A DNA stretch of 64,000 bases from Myxococcales bacterium (GCA_016720545.1 JADKKK010000034.1:186001-250000), one strand, 5' to 3'; positions 1 through 9,900 are shown, counted from the stretch's first letter. Notes: generated from the sequence alone by a model not told the origin. Translations and numbers: made by a program.

Positions 1-172
1 CGTGTACTCCACGCCCCCCGCCTACTCGGTGGGCCAGAAGGTGAAGGTTCGCTACGAGCCGACGGATCCCGAGCGCGCGTTCGTCGACTACGGGCTGCTC
101 GGCGTGCTCGGCCCCGCGGCCATCTTCTTCGCGGTCGGTCTCGGCCTCATGGCGCTGGCGTACGCCGACTGA
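1..172 (+). CDS. DUF3592-like membrane protein, C-terminal fragment
   Basis: Only the last 56 codons are inside the window, read from base 2 to a TGA at 170-172. The visible segment has a YSVGQKVKVRYEPTDPERA stretch followed by one hydrophobic helix near the C-terminus. The pattern of a hydrophilic domain with V-x-V-x-Y-x-P-x-x-P and then a closing membrane helix is what DUF3592 proteins show. These are small membrane proteins of unknown function. The start lies upstream of the window. The assignment rests on a short match and is tentative. Confidence 0.5.
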   Translation, partial: VYSTPPAYSVGQKVKVRYEPTDPERAFVDYGLLGVLGPAAIFFAVGLGLMALAYAD

Positions 173-324
173 GGGATCCCACCGGAGCGAGCGCGTCGCC
201 CGCGTCACTGCGCGGCGATGGACGGCTCGATCCGTGGCAGAGTCCTCGCGCTCGAGCGGGGGCAGCGCCCACCCCCACGAGTGCCCATTTCGATACTTCG
301 TATTCGCTCTTGCGCCGACGCGGG

Positions 325-1380
325 TCAGATCACGCCGCGACGCTCTTGATCGCGCTCGATCGAGCGGAACAGCGCGCCGAAGTTGCCCTCGCCGAACGAC
401 AGGTGGTTCTCCCGCTGGATGAGCTCGAAGAAGATCGGGCCGACGCAGTTCTTCGTGAAGATTTGGAGGAGGTATCCCTCGGGGTCCCCGTCGATGAGCA
501 CGTTGTGCGCGCGGATGCGCTCGGGGTTCTCGCGGACGCCGGGCACGCGGGCGAAGGCGTTCTCGTAGTACGAGTCGTCGATGTCGAGGGTCGGCACGGC
601 GCCGTCGATGCGATCGAGCGTGGAGAGGAGATCGTTCGACAGCAAGGCGATGTGCTGGATGCCCGCGCCGCGATACTCCTTCAGGTATTCGGCGATCTGC
701 CCCGTGCCGCCCTTGTCCTCGTTGATGGGGATACAGAACGAGCCGTCGGGAGACCGGAGCGCGAAGGAGTAGAGGCCCGTCTTGTTTCCCTTGATGTCGA
801 AGCTCCGCACGTGCGTGAAGCCGAACACCTCCTCGTAGAACTTCGCCCACGTGGCGAGCTCACCCTTCGCCACGTTGTTCGTGAGGTGGTCGAAGCATAG
901 GAGGCCCCGATCCGGCACCAAGGTCGGGCGCTCGACGGCCGGGCACTCGCGCATCACCGCGCTCTCGCGCCCGGCCGCGACGAAGTAGATGAGGCTGTCG
1001 CCCACGCCGTGCACCGCGGGCGCGTCGATCGCCCTCGCGGCGCGCCCCGTGTAAGGCCGCGCGCCCCGGGCCCTCGCCTCCGAGAACGCCTGAGCCGGAT
1101 CGTCCACGGCGAAGCCGAGCGCGCTCACGCAGGGGCCGTGCGCTGCGCGGAACTCCGCCGCGTGGGTATCGGGCTCGTCGTTCACCAGGAAGGTGGCGGA
1201 GCCCTGGGTGTAGACGTCGAGCGCGCGCGACGCGTGGCGGCGCGTGTGGGAGAAGCCAAGCGCGCCGAGCAGGGCGCGGAGCTCGGGCTCGCTGCCGCAG
1301 AGCTCGGCGAAGGCGAGCCCCCGCAAGCCGACGGGGTTCTTCGCGGCGTTGGCGGGGCCCGCCTGGTCGATCGTGCTCAC
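325..1380 (-). CDS. hppD: 4-hydroxyphenylpyruvate dioxygenase
   Basis: A 351-residue protein of usual HPPD length. It converts 4-hydroxyphenylpyruvate to homogentisate, the second step of tyrosine breakdown. The C-terminal half carries the three expected Fe(II) ligands: His165 in FDHLTNNV, His243 in IQHIAL, and Glu319 in FFELIQRE. The start is GTG at 1380-1378, overlapping the hmgA stop as GTGA, so translation is probably coupled to the upstream gene. Gene order hmgA-hppD on one transcript gives consecutive catabolic enzymes. The divergent LysR gene at 2604 is the likely regulator. Confidence 0.95.
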   Translation of the reverse strand: MSTIDQAGPANAAKNPVGLRGLAFAELCGSEPELRALLGALGFSHTRRHASRALDVYTQGSATFLVNDEPDTHAAEFRAAHGPCVSALGFAVDDPAQAFSEARARGARPYTGRAARAIDAPAVHGVGDSLIYFVAAGRESAVMRECPAVERPTLVPDRGLLCFDHLTNNVAKGELATWAKFYEEVFGFTHVRSFDIKGNKTGLYSFALRSPDGSFCIPINEDKGGTGQIAEYLKEYRGAGIQHIALLSNDLLSTLDRIDGAVPTLDIDDSYYENAFARVPGVRENPERIRAHNVLIDGDPEGYLLQIFTKNCVGPIFFELIQRENHLSFGEGNFGALFRSIERDQERRGVI

Positions 1381-2486
1381 TTCGTGTGCTCCTGTCGCGT
1401 CCAGCTCTGGTGGTAATCAGGAATGCTCGCGGTCTCGGCCGCGGCGGTGACGGCGAGGGGCCGGCGCGTGTCGATCATGACCGCCTGCTCGTTCGTGCGG
1501 GTCTTGCCCTTCGCCGCGGACACGGCGCCAGGCTGCGGGCCGTGGTGGATGCCCTGCGGGTGGAAAGTGACCATGCCCGGGCTGACGCCCGCGCGGCTGA
1601 AGAAGTCCCCGTCGTGGTAGAAGAGCACCTCGTCGTAGTCGATGTTGGAGTGATAGAAGGGCACTCGCAGCGCGCCTTCGTCGCCTGTCTCGAGGCCCCG
1701 CGGCAGGAAGGTGCAGATCACCACGTTGGGGGTCACGAACGTGGCGTGGGCGCTCGGCGGGAGGTGGTAGCGCTCGGAGAGCACGGGCCGGATGTCGCGC
1801 ACGTTGAGCCGATAGGGGTAGAGATCCCCCTTCCAGCCCACGACGTTGAGCGGATCGAAGGGATACGTGATGGTCGACAAGCGGCCGGCGCGTTGAACGA
1901 CCACGCGGTAGGTGCCGTCGGGGCGGGCCTCCGCGGGGCTCGGGACGTCGAGCACGTCGAGGTCGAAGAGGGCGTGCTGCCCGAGGAGCCCTCGCTCGGG
2001 GATCTTTACCTCGTCGGTGGACTCGATGACGAGGAACGTGGAGGGGGCGCTCGGCTCGAGGGCGTACGTCACGCCGCGCGGGAGCACCACGTAGTCGCCC
2101 TTCTCGTAGGCGAGCGGGCCGAAGTCGGTGCGGAGGGTGCCCGCGCCCGCGTGGACGAAGAGCACCTCGTCGGCGTCGGCGTTCCGGAAGAGATCCGCCA
2201 TCGGCCGCGACAGCCGCGCCATGTGGAGCGTGACGTCCGCGTTGGTGAGGAACGGCACGCGCGCCGTGGGCCAGGCGGCGCCGTCGACGAGCCCGGGAAG
2301 CTCGGTCGCGGCGATCGCGCGGGGGCGCAGATCGCCCTCGAGCGAGGTCCACTCGACCGGAGGCCGGGTGCGGTAGAGGTGCGACGAGCGACCCGAGAAG
2401 CCCCCGCGCGCGTATTCTTCTTCGACCGTCCCCGCGGGGAGGTCGACATGGGCTTGGCGGGTCGTGCGGCCTCGTACGTAGTGCAT
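1377..2486 (-). CDS. hmgA: Homogentisate 1,2-dioxygenase (short bacterial type)
   Basis: A 369-residue cupin-fold ring-cleavage dioxygenase that opens homogentisate to maleylacetoacetate. The C-terminal half has the metal-site segments YHSNIDYDEVLFYHDGDF (His279, Glu286) and FHPQGIHHGPQPG (His314/315). I chose the ATG at 2486 because it precedes MHYVRGRTTRQAH, and a G-rich stretch (GGGGGG) lies just upstream. The open frame continues to 3623, but that part is antisense to the LysR gene. It is the first gene of the hmgA-hppD transcript. The protein is shorter than the ~430-residue eukaryotic-type enzyme, so it belongs to the shorter bacterial group. Confidence 0.88.
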   Translation of the reverse strand: MHYVRGRTTRQAHVDLPAGTVEEEYARGGFSGRSSHLYRTRPPVEWTSLEGDLRPRAIAATELPGLVDGAAWPTARVPFLTNADVTLHMARLSRPMADLFRNADADEVLFVHAGAGTLRTDFGPLAYEKGDYVVLPRGVTYALEPSAPSTFLVIESTDEVKIPERGLLGQHALFDLDVLDVPSPAEARPDGTYRVVVQRAGRLSTITYPFDPLNVVGWKGDLYPYRLNVRDIRPVLSERYHLPPSAHATFVTPNVVICTFLPRGLETGDEGALRVPFYHSNIDYDEVLFYHDGDFFSRAGVSPGMVTFHPQGIHHGPQPGAVSAAKGKTRTNEQAVMIDTRRPLAVTAAAETASIPDYHQSWTRQEHTK

Positions 2487-2522
2487 ACCCCCCGGGGTAC
2501 GACCGCGCGCAGGTCCGCGAAA

Positions 2523-2560
2523 GTTCAACGTTCCGAACGTCTTCATCGAATTTTTCGAAG
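2523..2560. promoter_or_regulatory. Candidate LysR-type operator between hmgA and the regulator
   Basis: The 117-bp divergent intergenic region holds TCGAA-TTT-TTCGA at 2546-2558. This is a perfect dyad that also fits the T-N11-A core of LysR-type operators. A second interrupted dyad, GTTC-N8-GAAC, lies at 2523-2538. Their position between the regulator and the divergent tyrosine genes is where LysR proteins usually bind. Binding itself is inferred. Confidence 0.5.
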
Positions 2561-2603
2561 GACCGGGGGCGGGCGGGGGCACGCCGTGCCACACTGCGTG
2601 GCG

Positions 2604-3545
2604 ATGCTGTTCACGCTCGACGCGCTCGAGGTGCTCGACGCCATCGACCGCCACAAGGGTTTCAGCGGCGCCGCAGCCGAGCTGCACCGGGCCCAGTCGG
2701 CCGTGTCGTACTCGGTCAAGCAGCTCGAAGAGGGCCTCGGCCTTCGGCTGTTCGACCGCTCCGGTCACCGAGCGGTGCTCACGGCCGCCGGGCGCGCCGT
2801 GCTCGAAGAGGGGCGCGGGCTCCTCACCCACGCGCGGCGCATCGAGTCGCTCGCCTCGCAGCTGCACGAGACCTGGGAGCCGCGGCTCGAGGTGGTGGTC
2901 GACGGCATCCTGCCGATCGATCCCGTGCTGAGCGCCCTCCGTCGCATGGCCGACGACGCCGTGCCTACCCACGTCCAGATCCGCGTCGAGTTCCTCGGGG
3001 GTGTCCAGGACCGCTTCGAGCGCGATCGCGCCGATCTGATGCTGGTGAAGGACTATCTGCGTTCCGACGCGCTCGTCGAGCACGCGCTCGCCGAGGTCGA
3101 GGTGGTGCTGGTGGCGTCGCGTTCGCATGCCCTCGCCGCGCTCGGCCCCAGCGGGAGCGTGGGGCCCGCCCCCGCCTCCGCGGGGACCGGCGAAGCGCGC
3201 GGCGTGTCCCTCACCGAGCTGCAGCGTCACGTGGAGCTCACCGTGCACGACTCGAGCGAGTCCCATCGCCTCGGGGACACGCGGATCTTCGGAGGCCCGC
3301 GCGTCTTCTACCTGAGCGATTTCGCGATGAAGCTCCGCGCGATCGAGCTCGGCCTCGGCTTCGGCTGGATGCCCCTCTATCTCGTGCGCGACGCCCTGCG
3401 CGCGGGTTCGCTCGTGGTCGTGCCGTACGAGGGCGGGGCGCGCTACACGTTCCAGCCCGTGCTCGTGCACCCCCGCGAGAGGCCGCTCGGGCGCGCGGGG
3501 CAGACCTTCCTCGCGCGGCTCAAGGAGGCGGCGCAGAGCCGCTGA
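2604..3545 (+). CDS. LysR-family transcriptional regulator
   Basis: A 313-residue protein with an N-terminal winged helix-turn-helix (residues ~3-62; FSGAAAELHRAQSAVSYSVK) and a LysR substrate-binding domain to the C-terminus. The ATG at 2604 starts the HTH directly; the longer upstream frame is not credible. It is divergent from hmgA-hppD with a T-N11-A dyad between them, so control of tyrosine/homogentisate catabolism is likely. The inducer is unknown; a pathway intermediate is the natural guess. Its 3' end overlaps the convergent hydrolase gene by 26 bases. Confidence 0.9.
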   Translation: MLFTLDALEVLDAIDRHKGFSGAAAELHRAQSAVSYSVKQLEEGLGLRLFDRSGHRAVLTAAGRAVLEEGRGLLTHARRIESLASQLHETWEPRLEVVVDGILPIDPVLSALRRMADDAVPTHVQIRVEFLGGVQDRFERDRADLMLVKDYLRSDALVEHALAEVEVVLVASRSHALAALGPSGSVGPAPASAGTGEARGVSLTELQRHVELTVHDSSESHRLGDTRIFGGPRVFYLSDFAMKLRAIELGLGFGWMPLYLVRDALRAGSLVVVPYEGGARYTFQPVLVHPRERPLGRAGQTFLARLKEAAQSR

Positions 3546-4443
3546 GCGCGCGCGGCTCGTCGACGGATTCGTCGCTCTCGCCGGCCCCGTCGGCACGCTC
3601 GGTCGTCGCGCCGACGTCCACACGCTCGACGCCGCCAGGGGCCGCCTCGTGGCGAAGAAACGCGACGATGTGCGCGGCGACGCTGCGAGAGAACAGAATG
3701 CCGAAGTGACCGAGGTTCGCGACCTCGACGTCTTCCCCGCCCCGCGCCGCGAGCGCCGAGGTGAGCTTCGGGTGCACGACGTTGTCGTGGCTCGAGTAGA
3801 CGCTGAGCACGGGCACCGGCGCGCGTGAGGCCTCGTGCTCCCGCACGAGCGCGGACCCCGCGCGCAGGTCCCTGCCCGCCGCGCCGAGGATCGGTCCGCG
3901 GAAGACGACGCCGCCGTGGGGGCTCGCGACGGTGACGCAGCGCCGCACGTGGGCGGGATCTTGCCGCAAGAGCTCCAGCGCGACGAGTCCTCCCAGGCTG
4001 TGGCACACGAGGTCGACCTTGGCCGCGCCGGTCTCCTCTCGGACGCGCGCGCAGAAGCGCGCGAGGCGCGCCGCGTTGTCTTTCACGCTCGCGAGGAACG
4101 GGTAGTTGATGCCGAAGAGCGGCCCGAGCCCCGCCGCGCTCAATGTACGTGCAAGATACACAAAATCGACGCGGTTCTGAAAGTACCCGTGGACAAACAC
4201 GACCGGCACGCCGTCGCGCGCGCCGCCCATGCGCCTGCCCACGAGGTAGAAGAGCGGGAGCCACGGCTGCACGAGCGCGACGCACACGAGCTCGTAGAAG
4301 AGGCTCCGCGCCGCGGTCCCGAGCGGGCGGGGCTCGGCGTGTGGCGTCATCAGCGCGAACGTGACGCCGAGGTAGGCGAACGCGCCGAGGGTGAAGGCCG
4401 CGACGACACCGGCGAGGACGAGGAGGACGGTGGCCGTGCTCAC
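3520..4443 (-). CDS. Membrane-anchored lipase/esterase-like alpha/beta hydrolase
   Basis: A 307-residue protein. Residues ~5-35 form a hydrophobic N-terminal segment that is probably a signal anchor. The hydrolase domain has VVFVHGYFQN (oxyanion region), a nucleophile elbow VCHSLGG in which Cys replaces the usual first Gly, SSHDNVV (acid) and LGHFG (His). These are typical of triacylglycerol-lipase-like serine hydrolases. The substrate is unknown. The start is a GTG at 4443 that overlaps the stop of the ChaN-like gene as GTGA. The C-terminal ~40 residues are polar and overlap the LysR gene tail on the other strand. Confidence 0.75.
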   Translation of the reverse strand: MSTATVLLVLAGVVAAFTLGAFAYLGVTFALMTPHAEPRPLGTAARSLFYELVCVALVQPWLPLFYLVGRRMGGARDGVPVVFVHGYFQNRVDFVYLARTLSAAGLGPLFGINYPFLASVKDNAARLARFCARVREETGAAKVDLVCHSLGGLVALELLRQDPAHVRRCVTVASPHGGVVFRGPILGAAGRDLRAGSALVREHEASRAPVPVLSVYSSHDNVVHPKLTSALAARGGEDVEVANLGHFGILFSRSVAAHIVAFLRHEAAPGGVERVDVGATTERADGAGESDESVDEPRALSGSAPPP

Positions 4444-5861
4444 GGGCGCACCTCCAGCTCCAGGCGCGTCATGCGCCGCGCGCCGTCGAAGGCGAGCGTC
4501 GCGCGCTCCCCTCGTGCGAGCGAGAGCCCTCCAACGACGGTGACCCCGCCGCTCCGCAGGACGTACGTGTGCGCGCCCTCGCCGACGGTGGCGGCGACCT
4601 CGTCTCGACCGAGCCGGAGCGTGCGCGTCGCGCGCGGCTCGTCGGAGCCCACCGGGGTCAGCGAGAGCGTGCCGGGCGCGGCCGACGAGGCGCGGACCTC
4701 GGGGGTCGCGGCGGCGGCCTCGGGCGCGCGCCGGACGCGATCCACGTCGCCACGGGTGGGCTCGTCGGGGAGGAAGAGCGCGACCTCGGTCGGGGCCGGC
4801 GCGTCGGTGCCCGCGACGAGCACGGCGTCATTCAGGACGATGCCCCGTGAGCGATCGAGCGCAGGTGTGGCCAAGACGCGGGCCCCGAACAGGTGCACCC
4901 GCAGCACCGCGGTGTCCGGCGGGAGGAACCGCGCGAACCCGCGCGGGCGCGCGTGATCGTGGCCCCACAGGATCGCGATCCGGCGCGGCCCGCCGGGCGC
5001 CGCGTCTTGGAGAGCGCGCAGGCAGTGTAGCTCCCGGAGCCGGAGGACCTCGTCGCTCGCGCCGTCGCCGCCCCCGACGAGCGCCTCGCGCACCTTCGAT
5101 GACATGTCGCACGGCAGGACCCGCTGCCCCGTCGCGCGGGCCGCGAGCACGATGTCCAGCACGTCGCGCTCGTAGCCGAACTTCCACGCCGTGTAGTCGT
5201 GCGCGGCGTGCGCGCGCGCGAGGCGATCGAGCGCCCCAAGGTCGCCGCGCTCGAGGAACGCGCGGAGATCCGCGCCGTCGGCGCGCTGGGCGTCCTCAGC
5301 GAGGCCACCCCATCGACCGTCCGCCACGAGGTGCTCCAGGGCCACGTCGGTCAGTCGAGTGGGGCGCCTCACGAGCGCCCGGAACGCGCGCACCTGCGCG
5401 CCCGAGTCGTGGTGGGTGCCGACGAGCACGTAGGCGTCGCGCGCCCCCGCGCGGGCCAGCCACGCGTCGAGCCAGCCCCGGATCGCGGCTTCCCCCGCGA
5501 TGGCGTAGTCGAGGCGCGCGAGGGAGCGGCTCGCTAGCGCATCGAGGCTGACCTCGGTGCCACCGTCGGGGGCGCCGGAGACGTCGCGGAGGGTGCACGA
5601 CGAGATGAGCGCGCGCTGCGCCTCGAGCGTCCGCGGCAGCGCGGGCCACGCGAGCGGGGGCGCCGCGTCGAGCCGCGACGCCGCGTCGATCCCCTCGGCG
5701 AGCGCGGACGAGGCGTCGAGGGTCGGGCCTCGTGGGTCGGAGCGGCACGCGCCAGCGAACGCGAACGCCAACGCCAACGCCAACGCCAACGCGAAGCCAC
5801 ACGAAGCGCGCTCCCGCGCCGCGGTCGATGTCGACGCTCCGCGCGAACGCCGGGGACTCAC
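4440..5861 (-). CDS. ChaN-like (Tiki/DUF399 superfamily) lipoprotein
   Basis: About 473 residues from a GTG at 5861, the nearest start that avoids overlap with the methyltransferase gene; this start is uncertain. The N-terminus has a signal peptide whose core is an alternating Ala-Leu/Ala-Phe run, ending in lipobox FAGAC. The core domain has YVLVGTHHDSGAQV, then DVALEHLV, FGYERDVLDIV and IAILWGHDHA. This order resembles the ChaN family (haem-binding uptake, Tiki superfamily), where early His/Glu and a late GxxH are conserved. The C-terminal ~140 residues are beta-rich without a recognised domain. It could instead be another erythromycin-esterase/ChaN-type relative. It is translationally coupled to the hydrolase (GTGA). 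Confidence 0.5.
   Translation of the reverse strand: MSPRRSRGASTSTAARERASCGFALALALALAFAFAGACRSDPRGPTLDASSALAEGIDAASRLDAAPPLAWPALPRTLEAQRALISSCTLRDVSGAPDGGTEVSLDALASRSLARLDYAIAGEAAIRGWLDAWLARAGARDAYVLVGTHHDSGAQVRAFRALVRRPTRLTDVALEHLVADGRWGGLAEDAQRADGADLRAFLERGDLGALDRLARAHAAHDYTAWKFGYERDVLDIVLAARATGQRVLPCDMSSKVREALVGGGDGASDEVLRLRELHCLRALQDAAPGGPRRIAILWGHDHARPRGFARFLPPDTAVLRVHLFGARVLATPALDRSRGIVLNDAVLVAGTDAPAPTEVALFLPDEPTRGDVDRVRRAPEAAAATPEVRASSAAPGTLSLTPVGSDEPRATRTLRLGRDEVAATVGEGAHTYVLRSGGVTVVGGLSLARGERATLAFDGARRMTRLELEVRP
5755..5796. repeat. Hexanucleotide microsatellite inside a signal-peptide core
   Basis: Seven consecutive 6-base units: GCGAAC twice, GCCAAC four times, then GCGAAG. On the minus strand they encode the alternating Ala-Leu/Ala-Phe hydrophobic core of the ChaN-like lipoprotein signal peptide. 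Because the unit is 6 bases, slippage would lengthen or shorten the hydrophobic core by two residues without changing the frame. Confidence 0.9.
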
Positions 5862-5898
5862 GGCCCGGGTGGCGGCGCCGAGCTCGCCGCGGCGAAGG

Positions 5899-6855
5899 TC
5901 ACGCCGGCTTCCGCGCGACGAAATAGAGCTTGTGCGCGAGCAGATCGCGCCGATCCTTGTAGGCCGTGTAGCTCGGGTGCACCGGGGGCAGCGGGTGCGT
6001 GTCGGGATCACAGCCGCGCGGGTACCGCCGGTCGACCTCGAGCAGCTCGAACCCCGCCTCGGTCGCGGCGTCGAGGTACGCCGAGGCGCGGAGACGGTTC
6101 TGGTAGAGCATGTCGGCGTTGACGAGGTTCCAGGTGCGCTCGTCGAAGCGGAGGTAGTGCCACGAGGTGAGCGAGGCGTCGCTGTGGCTGAAGTGGTCGC
6201 TCATGTCCACCTTCGAGACGAAGAGCCCGCCCGGGCGCAGCACGCGCGAGAGCTCCGCGAAGATCGACCGGATCTCCGGGAGCGGAACGTGCTCCAGGGT
6301 GAGGCTGCTCGTCACGCAGTCGACCGACCCCGCGGGGAGCCCCGTGCGCCGCGCGTCGGCCGGGGCGCGGTAGTCGATGCCGAGCTCGCGCAAGGCTCCA
6401 TCGACCTCGAACTCGCTCACCGCAAACGACGTGGGGAGGCGGCCGAGGCTGAGCGCCCCGGCGCAAGGAAAATCGGACGGCGGCGCGGCGACGAACGAGC
6501 GCAGGCGCGTGAGCGCGTGATGGACGAGCTCCGGCCGCACGAAGCGGTTCAGGTCGACGAGGGTCTGCCGCCCGACCCCGGCGGCGCGAAGGAACAGCCC
6601 CATGCCCAGGTCCCACCCCGCGCCGAACTCGAAGAAATGGGCCGTCGCGAGGTCCATCGTGGGAGCGTGACGGCCGAGCGCCGCGAGGTGCTCGCAGCCG
6701 ATCTGGAAGCGCCCGAGCAGCTCCTTGTCGGGGAACGGGAGCGAGCGCGTCACGTAGCGCTGGAGCGCGTAGCGCACGTCGGGGCCACCGGGCACCCGCG
6801 AGAGCACCTGCGCCACGGCCGCGCGCGCGGCCCACTTGGGGAGGGGGAATGCCAT
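5899..6855 (-). CDS. SAM-dependent class I methyltransferase
   Basis: A 318-residue protein with motif I FFEFGAGWDLG (~residues 74-84), a later LPAGSVDCVTSSLTLEHV segment (motif IV region) and LSRVLRPGGLFV (motif V region), the standard Methyltransf_11-like order. The N-terminal ~70 residues are helical and basic. The substrate is not evident. It heads the minus-strand run that continues with the ChaN-like lipoprotein (37-base gap) and the hydrolase. It is divergent from addB. Confidence 0.8.
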   Translation of the reverse strand: MAFPLPKWAARAAVAQVLSRVPGGPDVRYALQRYVTRSLPFPDKELLGRFQIGCEHLAALGRHAPTMDLATAHFFEFGAGWDLGMGLFLRAAGVGRQTLVDLNRFVRPELVHHALTRLRSFVAAPPSDFPCAGALSLGRLPTSFAVSEFEVDGALRELGIDYRAPADARRTGLPAGSVDCVTSSLTLEHVPLPEIRSIFAELSRVLRPGGLFVSKVDMSDHFSHSDASLTSWHYLRFDERTWNLVNADMLYQNRLRASAYLDAATEAGFELLEVDRRYPRGCDPDTHPLPPVHPSYTAYKDRRDLLAHKLYFVARKPA

Positions 6856-6971
6856 CGCTCGCGAGCGTACCTCGGTTCGTCGCCGCGCGGCGGACTCTGC
6901 GCGCCGACCCTCCGCCCCGGTCCGCGCCAGTTCTCGACGAGAGGGCGCGGTGCGATGGTAGCGTGCCCGCC

Positions 6972-9900
6972 GTGAGCCCGGTCGACAGCGCCCTCCGTCC
7001 CGAGCACGACCGCCGGCTCGTGATCTCTCCGTCCGCGAAGGCCCGGCTCGAGCTCGCGCGCGACGCGCTGCTCGAGCTGCCCGCGTCTGCGGAGGCCGTC
7101 ATCGTCGCGAGCAGCCTCGAGGCCGCGAACCACCTCGCGCGGGCGGTCGCGCTGCGGCGCTCTGCGACGTACGGCACCACCCGCACGACCGTGTCGCTCT
7201 ACGTGGGCGCGCTCGCGCGGAGGGGGCTCGCGAGCGCGGGTCGGGTCGCGGCCTCGCGGCTCACGCTCGAGGCGGTGGCCACGCGCCTCGCGCAGTCGCG
7301 CCCGCGCGGAGCCGATCTCGGGCGGTTCGCGCCCGTCGCGGGCACGCCAGGCTTCGCTCGCGCGCTCGCCCAGACGCTCGACGAGCTACGGCGCGAGGGG
7401 CTCGTCCCCGCCGACCCCGCGCTCGCCTCGCTGCTCGCCGCGTACGAGCGGTCCCTCGACGAGCTCGGTCTCGCGGACGCGCGCGACGTCTACGACGCGG
7501 CGGCGGCCGAGCTCGCGCGCCCCTCGCCTCGCCCGGCGCTGGTCGTGCTGCTCGACGCCACGCTCGCCACGCGCTGCGAGGAGCGCTGGCTCGCTTCCCT
7601 CGGGCACGCCTGCCCCCGGCTCCTCGTCACTCTCCCCGAGGGAGACCTACGCAGCCGGGCGCTCGTGGAGCGCGCGCTCCCCTCCACGACGCTCACCGCC
7701 GCGAGCGCGCAGGGGCCTCTCGAGCCGCTCAAGCGAGCCCTCTTCGGCGAGCGCGCCGAGCAGGCCGCGGAGGCCGAGGGGGCCGCGGCGCACGTCCGAC
7801 TCCAGTCGGCGCCCGGCGAGAGCCGCGAGTGCGTCGAGATCGCCCGCGCGGCGCTCGAGCGCGCTCGCGGGGGCGTGCCGTTCGATCGCATGGCGATCTT
7901 GCTGCGCGCACCCGAGAGCTACGTCACCCACGTCGTGGAGGCGCTCCGCCGCGCGCGCGTGCCCGTACACTTCGCCCGGGGCCTGCGGCTGCCCGATCCG
8001 TCCGGGCGCGCCCTCCTCGCGCTCCTCGCGTGCGCGGCCGAGGGCCTCTCGGCCTCGCGCTTCGCCGAGTACGTGTCGCTCGGCGAGGTGCCCCGTCGCG
8101 ACGAGAACACCGTCCACCCGAGGGTAGGCGCCGACACCTACGCGCCCGCCGACGACGACGAGGCGGAGGCCGCGCTCGCCAGGCTCGACGGCGAGGCCCT
8201 GATCGCCGAGGCGCGGAGCGAAGCGGAGGAGGACACGGGGACGCTACGGGCCCCCTACCGGTGGGAGCGGCTCGTCGTCGAGGCGTCGGTCATCGGGGGC
8301 AAGGACCGGTGGGAGCGACGGCTCGGGGGCCTCCGCGAGGCGCTGCGTCACTCCCATGCACTCTACACTCATGAGGGCGATCCGCGGGCCGACCAGGCGG
8401 CGAGGGATCTCGCGTCGCTCGGGGAGCTCGAGGCCTTCGCCCTCCCGCTCCTCGACGAGCTCCAGCGCCTCTCCGTCCCCGCCTCGTGGCCCGAGTGGCT
8501 CGCGCGCCTGACCGCGCTCGCCGAGCGCGCGCTTCGGCGGCCCGAGCGGGTGTTCTCCGTCCTGTCGGAGCTGTCCCCGCTCGACTCCGACGCGACCGTG
8601 AGCCTCGCCGAGGTGCGCTCGGTGCTCGAGCCTCGCCTCGCCGAGGCGCGCCAGGCGACCCGCGGCAGGCGCCTCGGCAAGCTCTTCGTGGGAGGCATCG
8701 AGGACGCCCGGGGTCTCTCGTTCGACACCGTGTTCGTGCCGGGGCTCGTCGAGAAGTCGTTCCCCAAGAAGGTCCTCGAGGACCCGCTCTTCCTCGACGA
8801 CGCGCGCGCGGCGTCGTCGCCCGAGCTGCGCACGAACGCGGAGCGCTCGCAGCACGAGCGCCTCATGTTGCGCGTCGCGAGCGGGGCCGCCGAGGAGCTG
8901 CTCGTCTACTCGTACCCGCGGGTCGACGCAGAGGCCGGGCGCCCGCGCACGCCCTCGTTCTACGGGCTGGAGATCCTGCGCGTCGTACACGGCGCGCTGC
9001 CCACGTACGAGGCGCTCCGACGCATGGCCGACACGTCGTCGCGCGCGCGGCTCGGGTGGCCCGCGCCCGAGCGCCCCGACGACGCCATCGACGACGCCGA
9101 GCACGACCTCTCCGTGCTGGCGGGCCTGCTCTACGACGACGAGAGGAAGCACGTGGGCGCGGCGCGCTTTCTGCTTGGCGCGAACCCGCACCTGCAGCGC
9201 GCCCTCCGCGCGCGCGCGCACCGGTGGCGGCGCGGCCCCTACGTGGAGTGGGACGGCCTCGTGAACGTGCCGCCCGGGGCCCGCGCCGCACTCGACGCGC
9301 ACGCGCTCTCCGCGCGGAGCTTCTCGCCCACCGCGCTGCAAAACTTCGCCGCCTGCCCCTATCGGTTCTACCTCTCGGCGCTGCTCAAGCTCTCGAAGCG
9401 CGAGGAGCCCGCGCCGCTCGAAGAGCTCGACCCGCTCCAGCGCGGCACCCTCGTCCACGAGACCCAGTTCGCGCTCCTCACGCGCCTCCGCGCCCAGGGG
9501 CTCCTGCCCGTGCGCGCGAGCAACCTCTCGCGGGCCCAGGACATGCTCGAGAGCACGCTCATGGAGGTCGCCGGGGCCCACGAAGACCGGCTCTGTCCGG
9601 CGATCCCGAAGGTCTGGGAGGACGGCATCGCCCAGGTGCGCGCCGATCTCCGCGAGTGGCTGCGGCGCATGCCCGCCGAGACCAGCTGGACCCCCAGCCA
9701 CTTCGAGCTCTCGTTCGGCCTCGTCGAGCACGACGACGGGCGCGACGCGGCCAGCGTGAAGGAGCCGGTCGAGCTCGAGTGTGGCCTGCGCCTGCGCGGC
9801 TCGATCGATCTGGTCGAGACCCACGCCGACGGGCGCTTGCGCGCGACCGATCACAAGACCGGCAAAGTGCGGGCCGAACCAGGTTCGGTGGTGAGCGGCG

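Noticed and set aside
293..303. ATAC-TTC-GTAT dyad downstream of hppD as a terminator
   Set aside because: The stem is only four base pairs and no T-run follows on the minus strand.
2487..3623. N-terminal extension of the hmgA reading frame (~380 extra codons)
   Set aside because: It is antisense to the LysR gene, has no family similarity, and the conserved dioxygenase sequence starts at the ATG at 2486.
5557..6975. A 472-codon plus-strand open frame
   Set aside because: Antisense shadow of the ChaN-like and methyltransferase genes.
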